A DNA stretch of 64,000 bases, taken from Prostheceraeus crozeri (taxonomy: Eukaryota > Platyhelminthes > Polycladida > Euryleptidae). The notes beneath the pieces are model-generated. The model saw nothing but the letters and a program-made list of their open reading frames with translations. It was not told where the DNA came from and did no database searches. Position numbers and translations under genes: made by a program. Where the stretch lies: the NCBI GenBank assembly GCA_907163375.1, contig CAJQUW010005759.1:1-64000 (forward strand). Direction: 5' to 3'. This document shows positions 22,045-34,286 of the stretch, in pieces. Every line of letters starts with the position of its first letter. The first letter of the stretch is position 1.

Positions 22045-23388
22045 ATGATCTCAGGGGCAGATGATTCTCCAGACATTGACCACGGCTGGGCCATTGTCGT
22101 TGTCTTTTGCGGACTATTAACATTATTTGTGTCTTATGGCCTACCATTTAGCAGCTCAATTATCTATATCATCTTTTTGGATGAGTTCCAAGATTCTCCA
22201 GTCACAACTGCATGGGCAGTCAATCTTAATTTCTTTTGTGCATTGGCGGCATGTGTACTCGGTAACGGTCTAGTTTGTGTGATCGGTTCACGCTTCACTA
22301 TCATATGTGGTTGTTTACTGACAACGACTGGACTGATTGCCACTTCGTTTTCGACAAATGTGTTGATTGTATTATTTACGTATGGCATTGTAACTGGCAT
22401 TGGTTTGTCATTTGTATATATAGCAATAATTTCCATGGTTCCAGTATACTTCAAGAAGTATCGAATACTGGCAAATGCAACCATAAGTCTCGGAGGAGGC
22501 TTGGGGAAGTTTGCCATTCCACCTTTTATTGACTTTCTTGTTGACCAATACTTTTGGAGAGGAGCATTTCTAGTCCTCGGAGCTGTGAATCTCCAAATGC
22601 TAGTTGTTGCTGCGGCGCTAATGGAACCTCGTCAGGTTGTTGGAAAGTTAGATGTGACTTCTGTTGAGAAACAACCAAAAATGAAAAAAGTCAAAGAAAC
22701 GTTTAAAGTCTTTATAGATGGTTTTTCTATCTTACGAATGCCGCTATATGCAGCCTTTTGTCTTGGACGAATCAGCATTGCAATTGCAATAGGCGGCTTT
22801 CAAACTCACATCTACAATTATGGACGTCTGTCAGTTTTCAATTTAAGTTCCACTCAATTGATATTTCTTCCTTCGCTCGTTGGTATTTCAAGTATTGTCG
22901 GACGAATATTTGCAGGATTGGTTGGACAGCTCACTAGAATTCACATCACTTTGGTATACATAATTTTTGTCTCAATCGTTGCAATAGGAAACATTGGCAT
23001 TTCATTTGTCACCAGTTATCCTGGCATTGCCCTATTTTCCTTTATTTTCGGCTTATCGTTTGGAGCCAATGCCATTTTTCATGAGACGATTATCCATGTT
23101 GTTGGTCTTCGCGAGTTTCGGTCTGGATTGAGCTTTTATATGTTTAGTGCCAGTCTTGGATTACTTTTTGGAGGACCACTTGCAGCTTGGCTTTATGAGA
23201 TTGATCCAACGTATCAGTGGAGCTTCAGAGTGCTTGGTATTTCGGCCATTGTTGGTGTCATGTTGAGCGCGCCTTCTTGGATAGCAGTCAAAGGAGGGAA
23301 AATTTATCAAAGAACATCAATTGATGAAAAGAAAGCAAAAATCGATGTTGAAAGCAATTCAGAGAAATTGCATGTCACTCGAATGTAA
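22045..23388 (+). CDS. SLC16-like (monocarboxylate-transporter family) MFS transporter, intact
   Basis: A 447-residue uninterrupted frame starts at ATG 22045. The hydrophobicity pattern gives about 12 membrane segments, six before and six after a charged central loop (residues 200-222, KxxKMKKVKE). The SLC16 entry motif is degenerate (DHGWAIVV, residues 12-19). The second family motif before the fifth helix is recognisable (YFKKYRILANATISLGGG, residues 135-152), and a GR pair sits in the eighth-helix region (286-287). Length is normal for the family. Members carry monocarboxylates, aromatic amino acids or other small acids across the plasma membrane, some with protons; the substrate here is unknown. 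Upstream, TTTTTCAG at 22021-22028 could be the acceptor of a 5'-UTR intron. The coding region has no intron, unlike most animal SLC16 genes that I know. Confidence 0.85.
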   Translation: MISGADDSPDIDHGWAIVVVFCGLLTLFVSYGLPFSSSIIYIIFLDEFQDSPVTTAWAVNLNFFCALAACVLGNGLVCVIGSRFTIICGCLLTTTGLIATSFSTNVLIVLFTYGIVTGIGLSFVYIAIISMVPVYFKKYRILANATISLGGGLGKFAIPPFIDFLVDQYFWRGAFLVLGAVNLQMLVVAAALMEPRQVVGKLDVTSVEKQPKMKKVKETFKVFIDGFSILRMPLYAAFCLGRISIAIAIGGFQTHIYNYGRLSVFNLSSTQLIFLPSLVGISSIVGRIFAGLVGQLTRIHITLVYIIFVSIVAIGNIGISFVTSYPGIALFSFIFGLSFGANAIFHETIIHVVGLREFRSGLSFYMFSASLGLLFGGPLAAWLYEIDPTYQWSFRVLGISAIVGVMLSAPSWIAVKGGKIYQRTSIDEKKAKIDVESNSEKLHVTRM

Positions 23389-25769
23389 TTGAATGATGTG
23401 GAAAGAAAACGCAAATTATTACAGATCTGAAGTTCCCATGCAAACCCAAGCACAGCGAAGAACATCAACTAAGCTTCGTTACTGGAATTTCTACTGTTTT
23501 CTATGGTCTCATCAGGAAAAAACACAATATTTCTTTGTCTTTTGTTAGCAGATATTAGCTGTAACAGATGAAAATGTTTTAAAATGTATTTGATGTTCTA
23601 TGAAGCGCTTCCATTAAGCCTTCTCCTCGCAATTTTGTAACTCTCAAACATTAGGTTCGCCGCCTGGAAGTCTGCATTATTTTATGAGCCCCATCTGAAT
23701 ATCATGGTGGTCTGAAATCGCATGAAATGTACGGGAAACACATTTGGTGTATGAAATATTCTTTAACCCCAACCCGTTTACTTTTTTACTACAAATTACA
23801 ATACAAGATTTTAGCAAAATTAATTATAAAAGACAACAACAAAATTTCATCAAGACAATTTTGATAGATTTTTCAAATTTTAAATTTCAAACGATGCATG
23901 TAGACCCTACTTCTCTAATGAAGCTATGTTGCGAAACTGGTTGAAAGTGCTGAGAAGTAACTTATTATTACAAAAAGAGATTGACAGCATTGATTTGTGC
24001 AAGTGATACAGCCGAAATGCACATGTATGAAATATGAAGGGTTTTCCTCCAAAAGTAGCCATTCTAATGAACATGCGAAGTCGTGCTCTACAATTCCAAT
24101 TAACTTCAAATGTGGGTAGAAAGATAAAGGACAACTTGCACATGCTCAACGAATTCACATGATTAGAAAAAGGCGCTTAAAGTTACTCACTGCTATAACA
24201 TTTGCTGTGAGCTAGCATTTACTATGACATTAACTATGAAATTAAAGAAATGTATTCTTTTATGTCCTATGAAAGAATAAATAATACACATGATGCGAGT
24301 AGAATTTACAATCATTTGAATTTCCAATACTCCATTCAATGTCTATGGTGTAAAGGATGATCATGTAGTCAATGTATTTGTAAAATTCTATACTCCTACT
24401 GAAAAGCGAGGCAACTTGTTGAAAGCTACTACTACATAAAATGCTTCGAAAAATCGGCAATATTCTGACTTGTGAAAAAAGCAAGTTCTGAAAACAGATC
24501 ATAAATTTGACGTTCCGGTCTTCTGTGAAGACTTTCATGGAGTCTAGACAGATGAGTTGACCCTTGTCAGCTCATGTCCTAAAGATAGGCTTGATGAACG
24601 AATTTTCTTTTATGCTGCAAGAATGTAATAATGATAATGATTGAAGCATTTGGTCAGTGTCGCATTATTTTTTACTCTGAAATCTCAAAAATTGCGCCAC
24701 AATAAAACCTGCATCATTGACTTCGCATCTCTAATGATGAAAGCGAGAAATATTTCTTGTGTTTGATGGCCATCTACCCTTCGTGAGTCTTTGAGCTTAA
24801 CCCATTTATGCCGGATGTGCTGAATATCGAGCATGAAACAAATAAAATTTGAATCAACTTTTCTGCTAGATACAGAACCGCATTTGACTAATTTTCAGAG
24901 ACTCGTACTTTTGAGGTTGCTATGATCTCTTTGAACGTCCAAGAATTATATAATATATTCTTTGAACGCAACGGGCACATTTTAAATTTTTGAATATTTT
25001 CAGGATGTGGACTGCTATGTAATTTGCAATACGAAGACAAGTTAAATTAATTTTTGTATCTTTTTTATAAAGGATGTTTATTCTAACTGTAGATTTTTAA
25101 TTAAAGACGCCACATTGATAAAATATAGCTCAACGCACATACTGTATAACTTTAAATTCAAATGTTCGGAATTTGGCACATATAAGTGACATACAAGTGA
25201 CATATAAATGAAAATTGAATAAAGGAAGGACGAATGCGCCGGAGTGTAACAGGATCCCTTTTGATGAATGAATGGTGAAATAATTCGGTCGTCATGGATG
25301 CAAACAACACATGGCAGGTAAATCCGTCAGATTTGATCCAAAGTTTGGACCGTGGCGCACCCCCTTGGTTGCTGCCTGTGGGTGGAGCCGAATCCTGAAC
25401 AGGCCGAACAGGCAAGAGAGTAATATGATTTTGGGAAAAGCGGTAACGTTTTCTACTAGCCGAAAATTTTGAAAGATCGATACCAAAACGAAATAACAAT
25501 AACTGCGGACAAGTTTTTCTCGTCGGCGCGTTTTTCATTTAGTGAAAAAAAATCTGGATATATCGTGTATGGGAACATACCGAAAGAATCGCCTTCCAAA
25601 CAATCCATTCGACTACAAAAAATTAGCAAAAATCCGGTCTTGGGAGCTGTAGTTTCGGGCAGATTAGTTGGCACACCATTACAAAGCTGATTAACTAAGT
25701 GATTTGTGTAAATTGGTTACTTCTGCTTTCAAATTATTTCTTTCTATGGATAATTTAGATCAGGAAATA
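23389..25769. other. No gene recognised
   Basis: The first several hundred bases probably include the 3'-UTR of the SLC16-like gene. AATAAA-like signals occur (for example near 24277) but none is decisive. A 73-codon frame at 25469-25690 and its antisense partners look composition-neutral, and I do not call them. Confidence 0.45.
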
Positions 25770-27602
25770 CAGTATGCGACAGCAAGTTGGCAACACCCTC
25801 ATATATGTATATAATATATTCAACATTTTTCATTCACACGTTGTTTGTCCTATACATGAACTTGTCTGACACTTAAAGTAAAATATGGCTAATGTAGACA
25901 TTAAGTGATAGTCCGATTAAGTATTAGATGTACCGCGTAAATATTACCACTTCTCATTTGAGATATTTCAGACATTTTCGATTACTTAAGTTATTGAATG
26001 TCCTTGTTATTACTAATTTACGACTAAGTTTTTAGAGGCAGCGAAACCCCAATACTGTCACTCGTGTAATCGTGTTCTTAACATGCGAAACATCTTCTTC
26101 ATTTTATGATTTATGATTTTATTTTGTAAACGGCTACAGAAAAAATTTCTTTTGGTGACAACCCACACGCTTGGCGTTAAGGCAGGTTCGTCATCAGCTT
26201 TGATTTTCAACTTTTGTTTTTGACGTGCTATGTTCCTCTCATGTCATTTTTCTCATACAGAATGATTACTATAGGTTATTGATTTATATCCATGGTAGTT
26301 GATGGCTGCTTGGAGTTATTGATTCAGGTTTAAATTTCACTAAATCCTGCCATGATATTATTCATAAGAATTCATGCCCTACTGTACGCCTGATTCGACG
26401 CAAGATGGACGACCGAAACAAGAAGAGAATTGAGATTACCAGTCTGTACAAGCATACCACCAAAAGTATGCGTGAAATTGCGAAGGACGTTGGGGTGAAT
26501 GTGTCCACGGTTAGCAAAGTCGTAACAAGATATGAAGAAACTGGAGACTGCGATACCCACTACAAGAACTGTAGCGGACATGACAAACACCTCGATGATC
26601 GTGATCTTAGACACGTGAGAAACCTCGTCGTTAGATCCCCTCGAGCTACAGCATCGGACATTCAAGAACAGTTGGATGCATGTGGAGACTCGGTCTCATT
26701 AAGAACGGTACAACGCGCGATGAATGAGGCTGGATGTAATGCAGTGAGGCCGAAGAGTAAGCCATTCTTAAAGGAAAAGAATGTCAAGGCTCGTTTTGAG
26801 TGGGCAAAGGAGCACGAGGCGCGGACTAACGAGACCTGGCGAACAGCACTATGGAGTGACGAGACAATAATCGAGGCCTCTGACGACTGTCAACGCTTTG
26901 TTCGGATTGTGGATGGTCATCAGCATACATCGGACCATTATAAATGCAAGGTGAAGCATCCTGTGAAAGTCATGTTTTGGTCATGCTTCAGCTGGTACGG
27001 GACCGGCCGAGTTCAAGTGGTAGACGGAATGATGAATAGTGACCAATAAATCAAAAAAATAATCAATTCTAGAGTTATTCCGCAGATGATGGAATTATTT
27101 GGTGAAAGCAATGGTTACTTCCAGCAAGATAATGCACCCTGCCGCGTGAGAAGGAAGTCCATGAAGCGATTCGATGATGCTGGAATCCGCTTGTTGTCCT
27201 GGCCGGCTTCATCACCGGACTTGCATCCAATCGAAAACCTTTGGGAGATCATCAATCGCCGAATAATACGGAAGCGCCCAAAGAACAAGTCGGAATTCAT
27301 TCGTGCGTTTCTCGACACCTGGTATCACGACGATGAAATTCAGGAGACCTGCAAAAACTGGTCAATTCTGCGTGTGAAGGCCGTGATCCAGTCGAAAGGA
27401 CATCATACTAAATTTTGATCATTATATCATCTTACCTGTTGTTTTTGTGTATCGTTGGGTTCTATTGTGAAGTTACAATACATAATAGTCATAGCAGCTC
27501 GGTCTTTTGTTGTTGATGATAAACAAAATAGATTAAATATTGATTAATTCCTGGATATTACAGTTCAAGCGGGATGTTGCCAACTTGCTGTTGCACACTG
27601 TA
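25768..27602 (+). mobile_element. Tc1-type transposon (25770-27600), nearly complete
   Basis: Inverted ends CAGTATGCGACAGCAAGTTG (25770) and, in reverse complement from 27600, CAGTGTGCAACAGCAAGTTG differ at two of the first 20 positions and continue to about 29 bp. Each end abuts the dinucleotide TA, the Tc1/mariner target. The element is 1831 bp and carries one transposase gene. Confidence 0.9.
26405..27418 (+). pseudogene. Tc1 transposase (DD34E) with a single premature stop
   Basis: From ATG 26405 one frame covers 338 codons, the normal Tc1 length. It carries paired-like helix-turn-helix DNA-binding parts at residues 10-110 (SMREIAKDVGVNVSTVSKVV). The catalytic domain has LWSDET (D152), YFQQDNAP (D242) and PIENLWEI (E277), with 34 residues between the last two. 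The only interruption is TAA at 27047 (codon 215), where the family usually has tyrosine in a QYI context. The usual His after QQDNAPC is Arg here. Everything else reads through, so the copy died recently or is suppressed. Confidence 0.92.
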
Positions 27603-29426
27603 CATTTAGCCTGCATTTACTATCATATTCATACTTGATATATCTATGACTCATATGATCGACCTATAATTTAAATTCATGAATACCTTGGAAATCATAG
27701 AAGTAGATAATAGGACTTTCTATGGTATTGTTAATTTCTATGTTGGAAGCCAACCCAAACTATTCCCGTTTCCGCTATTTCTGTATGTACTTTTACCTAT
27801 TCCATAGGTTTATTTTGTGAAATGAATAAGCTGAATAACGACAATTGTTTGCCTTCTATGGTAGTCTTAAATTCAACTTTAACTGTCAATACAAAACTTG
27901 ATGTCTCTTCGTCAACTGATTTATTTGATTAGTCATGGATATTCACCCACTACAGAGAAATCGAGTCATAACCCTTCGTACAGATGCCGGTCTTTCTATT
28001 CGCGAAATTTCGAAACCCGATCAAACTCACCAATCAAAAGTTCTTATGTATAGGCATATATGTTGGCTATATGTTGGTGATTACTGTTTATTGCACGATG
28101 GATCATGTCATGTTCATATCTGTGAATTTTCCCGTTTAACATTGGCTTATTGAATTAATTTAACAATCATCGATAATTCTATCTCCACCATAACCACTGA
28201 AGAAGTAAAATATCAAAGCGAGTTTGCCCTACATGTATGTGTTACTCAAGTTCAGAATTGCTTCTCATTACAAATCGACTATCATACGTAGTGAAGGAAA
28301 ATCCTTTGAAGCAATGTAATATGATACTACATATAGACTCAGATAAAAATCATCCTGACTATCTCGATCACTAATGCAATGTCACTGAATTATTGCATAA
28401 GATTTTGAGGGATGTTGATCCATGTTAGTATGATAGTGAAATACAAAGCCATGAACCATTAATTGAGATGCTGTAAGTACCTAAGTGTAGGCCTACAGTT
28501 GAGGTTGTATATCAGATAAAAATGAAAGTTCTGGCAGACATGTGGCTCTAGGCCTAAATGAGAAGTGAAAAACTCAAGTTTAATCATCAGTTACATATAA
28601 TACACGTAAAGGCTTGAAGGTGAAAAACTTCGTGTAAGAAATCAAATCTTTATCACAGAATTTTCTATTTCTTTGATTATTTGACGAAAAAGTACTACCT
28701 AGTAGTTGTAGATGTGCGCTATATTAGTCGTAAAATAGCAAAAGAATCACTTCATCTGCATTCGAAAAGGTATTTCGAATAATTTCGAATGGATATGAAA
28801 ATCGAAAGGCCGATTTTCAAATCCAATGCACAAACGTGAATGGAAGAAGATCCGCTTTACACTTGTGAAAAGGAAAAAAGGAAAGTCACTGATCATAATT
28901 TTAGCTTCCCTAAGAGAGTAAACAGCTTTCTGTCCTTATCTCAACATCTTAACTGTTCTAATTTGAGTAACATGCTTCAGAATTCAACAGCTTGGGGTCA
29001 ATGACGTGTATACACATAGTCAGATTGTTATACATTTTGTATACTGACAACTAACGGGTTGAATACAGTGCTATGTTGACACTTGAGGGATGTGGAGTTG
29101 GAGTCATAAGAAATGCTATGCCCATAGTCGGTTGACTTGTATGCCCTTTTGGTTGACCTGTATTCTACAAGTAAGAAATTTGTACAAGTAAGAAAAATTC
29201 TACAAGTAAGAAAAATGTCAATAAATTCCAAATCTTCATGCCTTCATGCGGCCCATCTGTTCTCTGAAGTAATATTGCCGCCAAAAGTCTGTCGCAATAT
29301 AAGTAGTGAATGACAACTATATTACGTCAATATAGGACATCAGCACCTTTGATTCCCCGACCGCACTTGCCTGAGCCAGGAATCGAATTGTCGGTTGAAT
29401 TTTCAAGATAAAGAAAGCACCGTGAG
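27603..29426. other. No gene recognised; weak HTH-like fragment
   Basis: At 27935-28030 a short frame reads ITLRTDAGLSIREISK, reminiscent of the N-terminal helix-turn-helix of Tc1/mariner transposases, and then degenerates. The remainder is AT-rich with one TAGGCCTA near 28491 and another near 28553. Confidence 0.35.
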
Positions 29427-30014
29427 CGTCCAATCATAGAGTAGGGATATATACATGCACGTGATCATCCTCGACAGTAGAGTGTCGACTCAAAAAAGTA
29501 TCTGTATACAGTGAAACTTTTTATATGAAAAGATTCAGTTTTTTGCGGAGATTGCGTTCCCGGGGTCCAAAACATTATTTGAGCAGTTTTAAAATTTACA
29601 TACTACGGAGATGACGCCCCCATATAAGTGAAACAAGTTGAATGTCGAAAGGAATGAAAATCTGCTAATAATGAGCATCCTAACTAAGCGGAAATTGAGC
29701 TAATTTGAAAGGGAATTTCATGATCCGTATTATAATGGATGTCTGCATGAAAACGTCCCGACCTCACCAAGGCTGTCATGACAAGGAGGATCTGTAAAAT
29801 AGCATAATTTCTACTGCATTACGAACATGATCCTTCAATTCTCTGGTACGCAATGTGTAATAAACCGCAAAATGTTTCATTTCTCACATTTGGAAACAAT
29901 GCCACCTGTATCCCCGTCGAGTTCATTTAATAAAATCGAAAGTGTATACAAATTGGGGATTTAATATGTGCGGAGTTACCACTCTACCGAATATACTTAC
30001 TCTATGCGTCCAAT
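29427..30014. mobile_element. 8-bp-TSD MITE, copy 1 (29435-30006)
   Basis: The ends CATAGAGTAGGGATATATA and TATACTTACTCTATG are inverted, and the octamer CGTCCAAT flanks the element exactly (29427-29434 and 30007-30014). The size is 572 bp with no coding capacity. Copies 2 (30881-32384, opposite orientation) and 3 (47976-48232) share internal words such as ACTCAAAAAAGTATCTG and TTGGGGATTTA. An 8-bp duplication fits hAT or P-type transposons; the CATAGAGTA end does not decide between them. Confidence 0.9.
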
Positions 30015-30872
30015 TATAGAAAGCACTTATGTATCCGACGAAGATCATCTAGCTTTTTTCATTAATGTCCTTCTTTGTGAGCTTCTGGACCCAATGGGTC
30101 TTCTATATTGTAATAAACTTCAAACATGGGTTGAAATTGTGATTTATCTCATTTATGACGTAAAATTACATCACATGATATAATCTGAACGTTTTATACA
30201 ATTAGAGTTACATGTAAATATTTTCAATGTTGCAAACGTGCATGCGATTTGACCTACATTTGGATCTGCTGCATAAGAGGCTTGCAGCGTCCTTCCACCT
30301 CAGACGTCTGTGACACCAGCTGGCACTATTGTAAATCATTCCAAATCATTGAAGATGTGTCACTTGTATGAAAATAGTGAGCATAGACATTTCATACATT
30401 TTTAGTGTTGAGAAATCGAATGTGATTGCGTGATATAATGTCATTTCTGATTGCCTCAGGTGAAATGTCAAAAATCTGTGTAAACTCCATACCCTGCTAC
30501 ACACTGCTGCACACAAGACGCACACCTTCAATTGTGCGTGCACCATTGTCTCGATTCAGTATACAGTACTCCATGAAATCGATCAACTAAATTCCTTCAC
30601 CTTGTTGCAGGGCAAGCGGTCCACCAAGCAATATATCGATGTCTGCAAGCTCACATTCGTTGCATTCACTGGAAACCGTCATGATTTGGTACCTTTGTCA
30701 CAAGAGCGCCTGTCCATGACGCATATATTACTTCAACATCCATATACGTTCGATTCCTTTATTACTACAGAGTGTCGGATTTGTATGAGCACATCGATTT
30801 GGCAACTCGAAAAGAACCTCAACACGGTTCAGAGGTAGCATATTATACATTATATTTCAGTTATACAGAAGA
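30015..30872. other. No gene recognised
   Basis: A 78-codon frame at 30602-30838 begins just after a TTGTTGCAG acceptor-like site but has no recognisable domain. Nothing else can be supported. Confidence 0.4.
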
Positions 30873-30972
30873 GCTGTGAACATAGAGTAAGTATTTTAGG
30901 TAGAGTAGTAACTTAACATTAGTGGTAACATAGCATTGAAACCAAGCCTTAGGTATCCTTAAAAATAATTAT

Positions 30973-31581
30973 GACATTGCCACCACCGTCTGTAAACGTT
31001 ACATTGATGACGTCATCATGGGCCCGTTTAGCTGTAATTTTGACTTCGATGTTATCACCAATGTCTTTAACTCAGTAAATAAAGATATTAAGTTTACGAT
31101 CGATGTCCCTGAGAGTAACTAGGCCTACTTGAACTATCTAGAATTGATAATATGGATAAATATCAAAATTCATTTTTGTCATTATCAAAAAGAAATAGAG
31201 TCTGGTTGCACCCTTACTAAAGACAGTTGGGTCCCCAACCATGTAGAGAGGAACTTCATTATTTTTACTTTATTTGTCATTTTTGTTCTTCTAGTTACAT
31301 AAGTAAATCTTCACGATCATTTCGGTTGAGATTTAATGAACATCGCAGAAGCATCGTGAATGGAAACACAGCAAGTGCAGTGCCTTGGCTGATCACTGCT
31401 TGAAATGTGCCGCGAACAATATTGAAGACTTTGACGTCAGCATACTGCGAATTTTAGATTGCCCTGTCAAAACCAGCATCGGTGAATCACAATTGATTGC
31501 ACAAATGAAGCCGGCTCTAAATCGTCGTCACGAACACTGGCATCATGCTTTTAGCAATTCTTATATTATACTCGATTTGTA
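30973..31581 (+). pseudogene. PLE reverse transcriptase palm end and GIY-YIG fragment
   Basis: The first frame reads DIATTVCKRYIDDVIMGPFS, with the catalytic RYIDD at 30997-31011, then NKDIKFTIDVPESN and a stop at 31119. Continuing pieces include HYQKEIESGCTLTKDSW. From about 31300 comes the C-terminal half of the endonuclease: FRLRFNEHRRSIVNG, then GESQLIAQMKPALN near 31480. The N-terminal half of the reverse transcriptase is absent, and several stops and frame changes are present. Confidence 0.7.
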
Positions 31582-31602
31582 GAATTTAATAGATTTTTGC
31601 CA

Positions 31603-31637
31603 TTGAGAAAGCGCCTGGTACGCGAAACGTCTGGCGC
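31603..31637 (+). other. PLE 3' hairpin with GAAACGTC motif
   Basis: TTGAGAAA precedes a perfect five-pair stem GCGCC/GGCGC that encloses GCGAAACGTCT. GAAACGTC is the sequence usually seen after stem II of hammerhead ribozymes in PLEs, but the CTGATGA box is degraded to TTGAGAA. It lies just after the endonuclease stop. Confidence 0.4.
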
Positions 31638-32392
31638 ATAACATTTGCCTTTTTATTCAAAACACTCGCATATTGGAAAGAAGATTTGGGGAGAGACTAA
31701 CGACAAATTATTGTTTTTCTCATACACAGTGGTAACTCTGCATTTATTAAATCCCCAATGTGTGTATACTTTCGATGTTATTCAATGAATTCAAGGGAGA
31801 TACAGTCGGCATTGTTTCCAAATGTGAGATATATACATTTATACAGTTTTGAAGAAATTTCAACGGAATTGATTGATCATGATAGCAAAGCAGAATGAAC
31901 TGATGTTATTTTACAGATTGTCGGTGTCATGACAGCTATGGAGAGGTAAAATACAGTGGAGAGGTTGTTAGATTGGCAACTCGATGACTTGCTATTGCTT
32001 GCATAAAATAGAAATATGAACTTTCAGTCAAGAAAGCACAATAAGATGTCAAGTTTTTCATGAGGACTTCCATTATAAAACGGATAATGAAATTCTCTTG
32101 ATAAATTGCAAAATCTCTTGCTTAATTGCCGCTTAGTTAGGATGCTTATTAGCAAATATTCATTCCTTTTGATATCCAACTTGCTGCATATTACTTACAT
32201 AGAGGAGTCATCTTGGTAGTATATAAATTGGCAAAATTTTGACATTTTTTATAACTGCTCAAATAATTTTTTGGACCACGGGAACGTTTTCTCCGCAAGG
32301 AACTGAATCTTTTCATATAAAAATTTTCACTGTATACAGATACTTTTTTGAGTCAACACTCTACCTATATATCCATACTCTATGGCTGTGAA

Positions 32393-34286
32393 TAAAATGA
32401 ACTTTTCACGAAAACTGTTGTTTGAACGTTTGAGTCCTAGAAATCCGACTTTTCATGGAATCCACCGAACTGTGACAATGGCGCACATCCACGTGCGTAC
32501 AACAGTGTGTAAGTGTCTGGTCACTTAGTGAGCCCGTGTAAACCAGCCTTTATTTTTCTTGATTAATCTAGCAATTTCTGTTGCCAGTGCCGCAGCAACC
32601 AGTCCTGAAAACCATAGATATCTGAAAGTGCGCCTTCATTGAATGAGATTGGAGTACTCTAGGCATAAGTCTGGTACAGAAATATTTCTATCAATTAATG
32701 TGTTTGACATGTCGTAAGATAATGAAAATAAATGACTTGTGCTATTGTAGTCTGTTAGTAAACTGTCAAAGCTCACAGGTAGCTTGCGTTGTAGGCCCAG
32801 ATAAAGAGGAAATGACCGAAACATACTTCAAAGTAGAGGGTATCTGTGGTGTAACACGAAACGCGAATTTTGTAGAAGTTCACTTAGTTTACCCGTCCAT
32901 ATACGCCTTAAAATGTTTCAGCTGCGGTTTCACAAGCAATTAGAGGATCAACCAAACTCAAAAGCGCTATAGGGAAGCGGCTGTCAAAGAGAATGTGGCT
33001 GCAAAACGCCAAAACTAGTGGTAGGCTACCGATTTACCGTCATCATTGCACCGAGATTTGTCAACTTTTTCTTTTTCATGCGCACTGCACCAAGTGCAAT
33101 TATGCTCAGACGCTCATAATTTTATTTTTTGAAGTTTCTACATGTATATTCTAATCGGAGCATAGTTATTTTTTAACGAAGTAATTATATAAGAATTGTT
33201 ATAAAAATGAAATTTAAAATTTCAATTGATTTCAAAAGAAAGTTTATCCTTTATTCTATGCTGCTGTTTACATATCACAGGCGGAATCTTCCCGCACTAG
33301 GTGGTACGAGCGTATTTCGACCCCCACCTGCCTCAGGTTACTTCTTGTTGTTACATTAGGAGTTGCGCTTCCCCTCACCATCGTCGTTCCCGACAGTACC
33401 CATTGTTCACAACGAGAAAGCCATGAAACCCTGTCATCACGCCCCGCGCCCTCATCCCACTCGGTGTGATGGGCGTTGAAGTTGAAATATCCCTCCTGTC
33501 AACCAATACAAGACACAGCAGCTGTCCCAGCCACTAACACGCCAACTGGCTCGAATTCAACACCTCTACCCAGAGCATTTCAAATCCACTCTTTCCCGAA
33601 ACTTCACTCACCCGTATCTGCTATGATAACCCCCTTCCTCAGCAGCCCTGCCGCGGGAGAGGCGACTCCGGGCCACTGGGTTCGATATTGGCACAACCGC
33701 AAATCATTATGCAGTATGCATGACTCCAACTTATCAGACACCAACAAAAGACATTTATGAAGATCAATATTTATCATCTTGCACAAGTTAGTCTTGCTTG
33801 ACAAACATCTAAAAAAAACTAGAAACATGCTCTTAATCACAAGTTTGCTTTAAAATAAGAGCAAATTGCATTTTTCAAACTTAGAAAATAATTGCATTAT
33901 TTCATTCTAAGACTATCAGATATACAGCGCAATGGAAAGAGTGCGCTGAAGTTATCTGTAGAGAGAAGACCACAAATTTTCGTAAAACTCAGTTTAACTC
34001 AGTACTGTCAAATTCTATAAGCAGTGTGGAGCAAGTAAGCGAAATTCATTTAGAAAATAGATTTAAAGAGTTAGAAAATAGATGTTAGAAATACACAGAA
34101 TGACGCTCATGAAGTGAACTTATACAAATTAAGAGAAAATTCACAATATAAGACAAGAGATAAGGGAAATCAAATAATGATTATTAACTATTCCAAATTG
34201 TAGGCCTTCTTTGTTTGATTGAGAAAGCAATTTCAGTGTCAAATAGTAAAAACTTGTTGATCTGGTAGAAATAGGTCAAAGATGAC
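32393..34286. other. No gene recognised
   Basis: A GC-richer island (about 33290-33700) contains a 94-codon frame (33476-33760) without recognisable domain. An 81-codon Cys-containing frame at 32698-32943 is also unassigned. Confidence 0.4.

Larger units (their letters stand above)
30905..31737 (+). mobile_element. 5'-truncated Penelope-like element inserted in MITE copy 2
   Basis: The MITE sequence GTAGTAACT (30905-30913) is repeated as GTGGTAACT (31729-31737), bracketing 815 bp that are absent from MITE copy 1. The inserted DNA starts in the reverse transcriptase palm and runs through the endonuclease and 3' region. This is the outcome expected when target-primed reverse transcription stops early. 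Confidence 0.8.
30873..32392. mobile_element. 8-bp-TSD MITE, copy 2 (30881-32384), interrupted by a PLE
   Basis: Left end CATAGAGTAAGTATTTTAGG (30881) and right end TATATCCATACTCTATG (ends 32384) are flanked by identical octamers GCTGTGAA (30873-30880 and 32385-32392). The element is in reverse orientation relative to copy 1 and aligns with it from 31729 rightward, and in its first 30 bases. The intervening 30914-31728 is a retroelement fragment. Total length is 1504 bp, about 690 bp without the insertion. Confidence 0.9.

Noticed and set aside
25469-25690. Open frame upstream of the Tc1 element as a gene
   Set aside because: Competing frames of equal length exist on the opposite strand, and no motif is recognisable.
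33476-33760. GC-richer open frame as a host gene
   Set aside because: No domain, no splice structure, and a strong antisense frame of similar length; composition alone explains it.
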